The notes beneath the pieces are model-generated. The model saw only the letters and a list, made by a program, of their open reading frames with translations. It was not told where the DNA came from and ran no database searches. The translations under genes and the position numbers were made by a program. From positions 56,202,230-56,266,229 of the forward strand of contig NC_134103.1 of the NCBI RefSeq assembly GCF_000715075.1: 64,000 bases of DNA, given 5' to 3'. Shown piece by piece: positions 55,893 to 64,000 of the stretch. The DNA comes from Nicotiana tabacum. Its lineage: Eukaryota > Streptophyta > Magnoliopsida > Solanales > Solanaceae. Position 1 is the first letter of the stretch. The number at the start of each line of letters is the position of its first letter.

Positions 55893-57235
55893 TCAGTAAT
55901 ATTTCATTTTTAGATATGAGAATACATGAACGATAATGCAATAAGAGAATTTTGAGTACAAGCAATTAAATATTAGATGGATAGTGGTGGCTTGATGTGC
56001 GGCGATCTAACCAACAGTGAAACTACTATACTGAGTAACCCGACCCGCTAGGTAAGCCAAATAATATAAGTAACTACTATACTGAGTAACCAACAGTGAA
56101 ACTGAATAAAATAGCAAAAGAATTAAATATAACGTTTAGAATGACTGGTAGTACTAGTCATGAGCCACTATGTTCTAGATTTACAAAGTTGATAAAAAGA
56201 ATAAATACAACATAAACAGAAATGAAGTCCTAAGCTACCACGAACAAATGGTAGCTTAAATCTGGAATGCAGCTACATCTTTAGTGTCAGCTTTCGTCAT
56301 CCACAGCAACTCAGCTCCATGATCTTCACGAAAGTCGCATAAGTGTAGATGAGTACAACCGACCCCATATATTCAGTAAGTATCTTGACTAACCTCGATG
56401 AAGTAGTGATGAGGTTTTTAAGTCAAAAATACTCACTATGCATAACATGTGCAACTCAATAATATGTATAATACAGAGAAATGTTTCAGAAATGACAGTT
56501 ACAGAATAAAGGATATCAGCAGTAAAGGTGCACAACTGGGGTAGGGGTAATAAATAAACTCTCCTAATTAAACAAATTAAGAAAATATAACTTGCACCAA
56601 TCTCGCTCACAAAGAGACATGCACCAAATAATATGTATGCTCAAATACGCATACACGACTGTAAGCCTATACCCAACATGATCTGATTCAGCATTAATTG
56701 CCAAATAACATGTTTAGGATACCTTCACAGGAAGCCAATACATCATTGCATGATGACAACTTTCTTTTTACATCAATCTGATATGCTGCCGATAACTCAA
56801 CAAACATGAGATATCAATCCAACATAGGTAAATCCATCTTGGCAACCAAATCATCAAATAATAATAGAGGCATAAGATAGCATGTTAGATGCAATGTAAA
56901 AACATGTGAAATGCATGACAAAGCATAAATAATTCACTTGTATATTCAAGAATGACACCCTTATGCTCCACATTTCATCAACACGAATGCCACATTTATG
57001 CTCCACATTTCATCAACAATAATGCCACCCTTATGCTCCACATTTCATCAACAAGAATGCCACCCTTATATTCCACATTTCATCAAGAAGAATGTCACCC
57101 TTATGCTCCAAATTTTATCAACAAGAATGATACCATATGCTCCATATTTAATCAACAAGAATACCACACTTATACTCAACATTACCCTTCTATGGCCCCA
57201 TCAAATTTCACCAAGGAATTCTAGTTTTGTGGTGC
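55893..57235 (-). repeat. LTR fragment, minus orientation, with minisatellite (G10)
   Basis: LTR-type words in minus orientation (AGTAAGTATCTTGACTAACC at 56378, GATGAAGTAGTGATGAGG). The duplicated ACTATACTGAGTAACC word occurs near 56026 and 56083. A 35 bp minisatellite fills 56951-57185. Termini not recognisable. The 90-codon ORFs here are repeat-encoded. Confidence 0.6.
56951..57185 (-). repeat. 35 bp minisatellite, about seven units
   Basis: Units AATGCCACCCTTATGCTCCA plus CATTTCATCAACAAG start at 56951, 56986, 57021, 57056, 57091, 57126 and 57160. Steps are 35 bp and the last 34 bp; divergence grows toward the right. The core CACCCTTATGC is shared with the LTR repeats at 40381 and 44231. 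Confidence 0.9.
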
Positions 57236-60165
57236 CGAGGTCGGGTAATGTGTACAGATATAGTAGTTAATCTTCGTGGCCAGGTTGCTCGCCGCGGTAC
57301 AGACTTTTTGGGTTGAAAAATGCATCGAGGTGTTAGTGGAAATGTTTTGCTGAAGGACCAGTTATATGGTCAGATTCGCGACTGCAGATCCATTATGCGG
57401 GCCGCATACCTAACGCAGAATTGAGCAGAAAAATAGTTGAATTTTGAAGGTCGTTTTACGGCATATTCTTCGGCCGCATATCTGTTTCGTGGTTCGCATA
57501 TCCAACACAGATTTTGTACGAAGAATTTTGTTGGGTGTTTATGCGGTCCATTCTGCGGCCGCATAAGTTGTATGCGGGCCGGAGACTTGTCACAGACCTA
57601 TCCAGACCATTCCAGTTTTTGGGCATCACTTTCGCGGTCAATTTTGTGGACCACATATCTGTTATGCGGTCCATTCTGCGACCGCAGACTTGAGTTTGAA
57701 GGGTCCATTTTTCTATTTTTATAACCCAACCCCATTTTGATAAATAGCCTTTGAGGCTTATTTTGGAACTATTGTCTAATGATTTTAGAGAGAGGTAAGA
57801 GCATTTTAGAGAGAGAAGGAAGAAATCTAGCATTCTAATCACCCATTCTTGTACCAATCTTCAAAAATCAAGGAAGCCAATCACTAGATTATCATATATT
57901 CGGGTAAGTCCCGGTACTAATCTTTCATGCAAGAGGTTAGCGTTCAAGTATATTGTGGGGTTGGAAATATGCCATACATGTGACAATTGATTGTAGTATG
58001 TAGGGTTAATGAACCATTTTGGTTAGTTTCTTACTGAAATTGGTTGAGGGAGGAAGGGATTGTTGTTGAAGAGCTTTGTAGTCTATTTTGCATACTAGTT
58101 GTTTGACAAAATTCCTAAGAGAGTTACGCCATGGGAATCCTTCTAATTATTAACTGATTTTCGCTATCTTCCTATATATTGTTATTACTAGAAGTGTTGG
58201 AGCATTGTAGTAACTTAAGGAAATCTCACACAAGGTATGTTGGCTAAACTTCTCTTTTAGAATCAGATTCCATAATATCCCCGTAAGTGTCAAGTGTGGT
58301 TGGCCTAAGTTCCTAGTTCCCATGTTCCAAGTTATTCCTTATAAATTTTACTATTTCGAGTAATCTTGTGTTGAATGTTATGTACTAGAAATGTGTACCT
58401 ACTGCTCCTATCGTATTGTGTTCTCCTTCGAGAATGTATTTAAACGTGTCCAATGTGTCGGAATATTATGATTTCAATCATATTTTATTGCAAGTTATTA
58501 TGCCAAGTTGTGGAAGAAAACTAAATGTGCTAAGACACTTATTGTTCATATACATATCAAATCTTGATTTCTAAGTGTCCTTATTGTTGATAAACTATGA
58601 CTAAGTTTGGAAGTGGAACAAGTAAGAGTGAGGTATAAAATGTGGCCGTGGTTGTTGTAACTAGAGCACTTGAATCAAATTCATGTTTCAATCGTAAATT
58701 TCCATACTCTCCTTTATAAGGAATTCCAATGTGACTCGAGTTCTTACATACTCACGAGCTAAAATTGTGCATTGCCCTTTTGGGAAAACATATTTCAAAC
58801 ATAAATGGTGTATTGCTCGTTTATGATTTTAACGTGTGTTTCTATTGCTGGTCAGTTTGCCCCATTCTTTGGGAAGAAACCTATTGTGTCTAAAGTTTCT
58901 ATTACTAATGAACTTGAAGTTATGATTCCCGGAATATTCAATATGTTGATGTTTGTTATGATGATCCTTGAAAGTAAAGAAATTAAAATGTGGAATATGA
59001 AATATAGCCAACGTGCTATGAATGAAGAATCATAAGTATGGCCAAGAGAGCCAAGGAAATAATGATATTTGTGAATGGTTGAAAGTACTAATGAAGATAT
59101 TCATAGTGTGAAATAAAATGAGGTATCTAAAATATATTTGTACTTTTGTTTCCCTTATGTGCAAAACAAAAATATATTTCGGAGTACCATTAGCAAACCG
59201 AGGAAGGGTGGGTCGTAAGACCCGTGCCCAAAACTACACGTGCTGGTGTAGGAGTGGATTATGATTATTCCCCTTATTTGGGATGAGATTGAAATATTGA
59301 TGTGATTGTGTTTATTCCCCTTAATTGGAATGAGATTGATATTTGTTGTGCACTGGAAATTCAACCCATACCTCATATGTGGGAAGGCATCCTAGCCGAT
59401 CGGGTGGAGATCGGATGCCATGTTGCGCACATGGTGGTACTACTCCTGGTAACATTTGTGTTTCGCATCACATGTCAAACCACATTGTTCGTGGGATGAT
59501 GCCTAGCCGATCGGGTGTGATTGGACTCCGTGCTAAAAACACAGTGGTTTATCGGTGCTAATGATCTCCCAACCAAAAATATATATTATTTTTGTATTTT
59601 TGAAATTTTTCATATTTTAACTTGGCATTTGGATATCATTGACTGTTACTTGTTGCTTCCATGGTTTTCCTTCTGTTATTTTGGAATTCTATTTCGAAAG
59701 AGGACATGTAGCCTTACATACTATTACTATTCCACATTTACTAACGTCCCTTTTGCCGGGGGCGCTGCATCTTCAACGGATACTGGTGGTTCATCAACGG
59801 GCAACTTTGGTCCCCGTTAGCAGTCACTCTCTATTCAGCAGGTTTTGGTGAGCCTTACTCTGTTCCGGACCTTGTGTCATTTGAAGTTGTATTTTGAGCT
59901 TTGAGGTATAGCTGAGGCCTTGTCGTCGGCATTTCCATTCTTCTCTTCCGTTGTACTTAGAGGCTCCGTAGATAGGTTGTGGGTGGTATTTGATGTTGGG
60001 TAATGAACTAGAACTATTGGTATGTGGCAAACAGGTTTTTCACCATATCTTTAAACTTGTAATATTTTGGATGTCGTAAATGAATCTCTTTGAATAATGG
60101 GAAAAGAATGGGGAACACTTGACTCTTTTCATGTCTATCTCTTGTACTGATTCTTATATTGTTAA
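57236..60165 (+). repeat. LTR of G11 (5' LTR), left end uncertain
   Basis: Plus-orientation LTR. It carries a TGCGGCCGCA word cluster (57385-57690), the AAGGTATGTTGGC region (58233), the twin CCGATCGGG modules (59396 and 59507), and GCCGGGGGCGCTGCATC near 59755. It runs into leader words at about 60170 (AAGTGTCCTAGGATGTCTTGG). No clean TG start, CA end or PBS is left, so the borders are estimates. Homologue: 45595-46995. Confidence 0.7.
57370..57690. repeat. Cluster of TGCGGCCGCA words (G11 LTR)
   Basis: ATGCGGGCCGCATA (57396), GGCCGCATAT, TGCGGCCGCATA (57557), TGCGACCGCAGA (57678) and TATGCGGTCCATTCTGCG twice. Core GC. Confidence 0.65.
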
Positions 60166-60440
60166 TGGGAAAGTGTCCTAGGATGTCTTGGAGTCGTGTC
60201 TAGTAGAGTCCTTCTTATCGGTGTGTTGTCTACTACATCTATAATGGGGAGGCTACTTGGATATTTAAAAATTTCACACTTCTTTGATACTCCATATCGT
60301 GCGATAGAGCCCAAGATAGGGAGCTAATTTCCTCGCCATGTCTCATTTTCCAGCTGAGTAATCCACGAGTTCGAAGTAGCCAGGAGGGAATGACCTCGCC
60401 ATTGAATTTAGGGGAGATTGCATAAGAGTTTTTTGGGAGA
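60166..60440 (+). other. G11 leader
   Basis: Words GTCCTAGGATGTCTTGGAGT and GTCTAGTAGAGTCCTTCTTATC resemble the G7 leader after its PBS. The PBS itself is not found. No ORF. Confidence 0.6.
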
Positions 60441-61081
60441 ATGTGTCATGCCATAGAGGGATTGGAAGAACTTGTTGGTAGGGGAAGTGACCTTGTTCCC
60501 AAAAATGTCATTGCATCACCGGATCATCCGGTAAGAGCACCTAAGAAACAAAAGAGGGTTGTTGGTACTAATAAGTCGTATTATTTTATTTCTAAGAAAC
60601 GTCACTTGGGGAGATGTTGGATGACTCTAGAAATATGTTATGGTTGTGGAAAGAGGGGGCAGAAGAAGAAAAGATGCCCTAGGTTGGGTAGACCCATCCC
60701 GGTCTGCCCAGTATCCGGGAAGGAACATTTGTGTCGTGTCGTGAGTATGCTCAACAACGAGTTAGGGGTAGCATATTTGGGCAATTCCAAAGGCCCACAC
60801 AGCAAACTGGTACAGGGTTTGTTACTCCCACATTGGAGGCCTGGATGAAGGATAAGGGGAAATGCTTATGATGTATGCAAAAGGGTAAATATGAGGTTAT
60901 TGGGGCGAGTCAATTTAGTAGACCTTATCCTCATTGCGTGAAGTGTAGGAGATGTCATTCTGGGGTACGTCACTATGGTACCAATGTATGTTACGGATGT
61001 GGGGTCGAGGGGCATCAGTTAAGGCACTGCCCCATCAATCTAAAGTTACCAAGTAAGTTACTCTTTAGTACATCATTCTGA
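60441..61081 (+). pseudogene. gag: G11 gag, C-terminal part with two zinc knuckles
   Basis: First piece (135 codons from 60441): basic linker, then CYGCGKRGQKKKRC (about 60639-60680), a CX2CX4-X-X4C knuckle in which the expected His is Gln. After a stop at 60846 a second piece from 60875 reads PHCVKCRRCHSGVRHY (60929), a degenerate first knuckle, and CYGCGVEGHQLRHC (60989-61030), a complete CCHC knuckle. The repeat of knuckles may be a duplication inside gag. The capsid core is not recognisable upstream. Confidence 0.75.
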
Positions 61082-63190
61082 ACACCACATACTTTTATTT
61101 TGTATATGTACACCTATATTGAGAGCCTGCATAGATATGGTCTTAACAAGAATCTGAATCACAAAACATTGCATGTATCTACGTTTTGAACGAGATGCAT
61201 TATTCGTGAAGACTCTTTATCACACTCCTCCTACTTACAACCTCTTCAGGAATTGAGTTCTATAGTGATTTCCTTGAATTGGGTTATAACCCTAGGTTAA
61301 TACTTCCCACTTGTTTCCCTAAATCCTCCATAAGGGACCATACCTAGTGAATTCCTTATAGAACCTTTTGATCCAAATGGTTAACATCTGCTCACTTGTG
61401 CCTATACACACACCATCATAATATTTACCTAAATGGCATCGAATCTAATGCAAAGCAGTCTAGTGTTGAAATCTTTCTTGAGCCACTCTCTCTCTGGTGC
61501 ATGTGGCTCATATGGCTCGAACAATCACTTTACTCCCTTTGTGAGCATTCTCATAAACCCTTTTCACGGTCTAGTAACATGAAAGCAGGTCTCAACACCT
61601 ATCATATGTGTACATGTCAATTGAAATAGTTACTTGTCTACATAAAGTCCCTCTAAAATTTGAGAACCTTACACCTCCATCATAGGAAGATCTTGTATTT
61701 GCCCATTTTAGTATAACTTTCATGTTCCCTTAGGACATTCTGCAGTAAGTGGCTCACTTTGTTCCTAGTATTGTAGTTGCCTAGGACGTGGCCTGGGATA
61801 GCAGTTTGTGAGTTATCATAGCAGAAATATGTCCGGCTTATAACAAATGTTCATTTCCTCTTTACACCTCTACAACATGTATTAATTGTGTTCCTTAGTT
61901 AGTGAATTCATTGTGCTAGTTTCTTGATATTTGTTGGATAACCATGAGAGGTCGCATCCTTCAATATGTTTTTGTAACACTTCCTTTCTCATAATGATCC
62001 TTAATAAGCTCTCCATAAAGACCAAATGCACTTTTGGGGTTCATAGCATCATGTCTTCTTCTCATGTTTATCCCATCTTTCATTAGCATCTGAGTACTTT
62101 TTAAGTCATAAAAATCCATGGCAGATTCATTATGAACATTCGCAAAACCTTCCATGATTATTTCATAGTGTCTCCCTATGTTCCGTCATTTTAAAGACTC
62201 GACTTCTAGAATCATTGGATATGTCATAGTCAGGTGCGGAGAGTTTTACCATCCTTAATATTCCACATCCCTAGGTGGGTAGAATTTTTATTTGTCTTTC
62301 TCCCCGGAGCATCATATCAACCCTTAGAACCTCTCTAACCAATGGATGCTTTAATCTCAATATTAAGATATCCTATATTAGGTGGTTTCACTTTAGTTTG
62401 AGGGTCAAGAAAATCGTATCATTAGTCCTCTGGTATAGGAACAACTATCGGGAGAGAGGTAAGCGACCATAATGATAATAATCGAACAAGTGATCAACCT
62501 TTTTTTCAACCTCGTGGGCTTGTGGTATAGATTCCTTGTGTCAGTTACTGATGAGGGCATAATGCAACTTCATGTATTTTTGAAATCTCTATCATATTCA
62601 TGGTGCAGGAATCTTCTCATTTTGAGCTAAACTGATTTTCCCTACACTCTTCACTCAAGTGGGCGACTAGCGTCACGTACTTGGCTATTTCTCCTTGAGG
62701 CTTACTATTGCCAAACAAGGCACATATGGAATGAAATAATTGTTACTGTCTCCTTCATAACTCATAGTTTTCCAAGAATAACTGATGCTAATGTCTTTAT
62801 TCTCCCGATCATGCCTCCCACATGCCACATGTCTAAAATGGCTCACTTATTTTGCATCTCGAGATCATGTATATAGTTCCCACATTATCAATATGTACTA
62901 GTTAACTCTATGTCCCATTTGTCGAATCGATGATGTCATCACAATGATTAATCATGTCAGAGCTATTGGTAGTAACCATCACATACCTTAGGCTATAACA
63001 TACTATAATGCCCTGCTTAGTACAATGATGAATTCCTGAACAATTCCAACTCAATCTCGAACCCCATTGTTCCTCCTTGTATTAAATCTACCGATAGTAG
63101 TAGGTTAAACATGTCAGAGAAGAAGCATCATTCCATGATCGAACATATTGGGTAGGAACTCCATAGTCATATTTATTCTAGCACATCATA
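61082..63190. other. Unassigned 2.1 kb, no recognisable gene
   Basis: By position PR, RT, RNase H and the INT core of G11 should lie here, but I recognise no pol motif on either strand. Only short ORFs occur (77 codons at 61396 plus; 64 codons at 61961 minus), with no family I can name. It could be a heavily decayed pol, a second insertion without clear termini, or a mosaic. Confidence 0.4.
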
Positions 63191-63700
63191 GAATAATGGT
63201 TAAAGGTCGCTAAGGGTTTAGTTTGGGTGTCCGACATAGAGATTTAGAGTTGAAGAAAGTGAACAGGTTATTCTCAAGATTTTTTTCCATGAAGATATTA
63301 TGTGATTTGTTAATAAAGGTAATTTAGGTGTAGTGCACATTGGGCCTTATGGAATCTTGAACGAAATAGGCCAAGCTATGAGTATGATGTTTCCCTATCG
63401 TGGTCCTCTATGCACTCGGTGTTTCATATGTCTACGTCAAGGAAGGTAGTTGGAAGTCCTTTGTCTATCATTCTGGTGGGAGCTACTGAAGGTAAAATTA
63501 ATGGATAATTGTCTTGTGAGATGTCCCTAATTGTCATCCTTGCTAGATAAGTCCAGAAGTTGAGATTGCCTCCGCCTGCTATGGCTAAGTCCGTGAGTCG
63601 AGGAGGTCGCCTCAAAGTCCGAGTGTGTTGTGGATAGAAAATATCATCACTTGTTTGTATAGCCAAATGACTGTGGTTCGAAAGGTACTTTTTATGTGTT
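63191..63700 (+). pseudogene. pol: G11 integrase C-terminus (GPY/F and chromodomain-like relics)
   Basis: Decayed but orderly: GVRHRDLEL at about 63229, homologous to VRRRDLEFGV of G7 (36244); a HIGPYGILNEIGQAMS segment (63336-63384), homologous to the GPY/F module of G3 and G7; a broken HVSML region near 63420; and VEEVASKSE (about 63600), recalling the chromodomain-like VEEMTWETEE. Multiple stops and frameshifts. Confidence 0.7.
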
Positions 63701-63980
63701 ATGACTTAAAATATGTACAGTTCTTGTCAAGGTACCACTTCTGTTAACATAATGCATTTAATATTGAGATTAGTGTTGTTGATATATATTATGATGCTTT
63801 GTTGAGTTATGGGTGTGTTGTTAGGGTGGTTTTGGTGTTACTCTGGAAGGTGGTTAGACCCAGATTTAGGGGAGACTCTACCGCAATTCTTAAAAATTTG
63901 GGAGTTAGTCAAATTTGGGGGCTTGTGATGTGTGAAAGGAGAAATGAATTATGTTGGGTGTTCTGGGCTGACTCTACACC
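63701..63980 (+). other. G11 3' untranslated internal region
   Basis: 280 bp of GT-rich non-coding DNA between the integrase relic and the pre-PPT hairpin. Nothing recognisable. Confidence 0.5.
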
Positions 63981-63998
63981 TCATTCGAGGATGAATGA
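63981..63998 (+). other. Hairpin before the PPT (G11)
   Basis: T-CATTCG-AGGA-TGAATG-A: seven pairs, one G-T, AGGA loop, at the window end. By analogy with G3 and G7 the PPT and 3' LTR should begin within ~25 bp beyond the window. Confidence 0.68.
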
Positions 63999-64000
63999 TC

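Noticed and set aside
56951..57185. Regular 35 bp repeats as a CRISPR array
   Set aside because: No spacer variation, plant context, and the whole unit repeats; it is a minisatellite.
56952..57270. Two overlapping ~90-codon ORFs with repeated CSTFHQ-like segments
   Set aside because: They are simply the 35 bp minisatellite read in two frames.
58805..59035. 76-codon ORF with hydrophobic stretch as a small membrane protein
   Set aside because: Inside the G11 LTR; the homologous segment at 45900-46100 has no such frame.

Overview
This window looks like repeat-rich plant nuclear DNA, most likely from a solanaceous plant of the Nicotiana/Capsicum kind. That guess rests on long Ty3/gypsy LTRs that begin TGTAACGACC and end GTCGTGACA, which I associate with large Solanaceae genomes. 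I see no host gene, tRNA, rRNA or CRISPR array. Almost every base I can assign belongs to LTR retrotransposons in several stages of decay, stacked inside one another.

Layout. 1-4537: minus-strand chromovirus-type gypsy (G1: gag end, PBS, 3.4 kb 5' LTR) inserted into a Ty1/copia pol. 4538-6006: the copia RT/RNase H remnant. 6007-8660: two gypsy LTR pieces in opposite orientation (G2). 8661-8981 and 19326-19608: the copia 3' LTR, split by G3. 8982-19325: G3, a structurally complete gypsy element with two LTRs, PBS, gag, PR, RT, RNase H, INT and PPT, and near-matching target duplications TGTGT/TATGT. 19609-21666: AT-rich DNA with two copies of a GCGCGATGCG hairpin motif and an 81 bp intact sliver of LINE reverse transcriptase. 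21667-25466: G4, LTR head, gag-PR-RT core and LTR tail fused by deletions. 25467-28835: minus-strand LTR fragments (G5).

28836-42826: G6, a minus-strand gypsy whose gag is interrupted by G7 (30390-38740), a full plus-strand gypsy with a 5'-clipped first LTR. 42868-45594: a plus-strand LTR (G8) next to a fragment of another LTR family (45595-46995). 46996-55892: a minus-strand Tat-lineage gypsy (T1) with gag, PR, RT, RNase H, a second RNase H, INT, PBS and 5' LTR. It also carries a coiled-coil ORF on the opposite strand downstream of INT, with a clear 80 bp intron. 55893-57235: LTR fragment with a 35 bp minisatellite. 57236-64000: G11, a plus-strand gypsy with LTR, two-knuckle gag, an unassigned middle, and the integrase tail up to the window edge.

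How the parts work together. Each element once supplied Gag (particle and RNA binding), PR (polyprotein cleavage), RT/RNase H (cDNA from a tRNA primer at the PBS, plus strand from the PPT) and INT (insertion). All copies here are broken by stops, frameshifts, deletions or catalytic changes. Many stops are TAG or TGA where relatives have CAG, TGG or CGA, as expected from deamination of methylated cytosine.

The most notable patterns are shared RNA/DNA structures rather than genes: a covarying hairpin just before the PPT, a second hairpin inside the LTRs with a conserved TGAYGAG loop, clusters of CGCA-NN-TGCG words whose two central bases are element-specific, a GCATAAGGGTGGCA minisatellite shared by several LTR families, and the spliced antisense ORF of T1.
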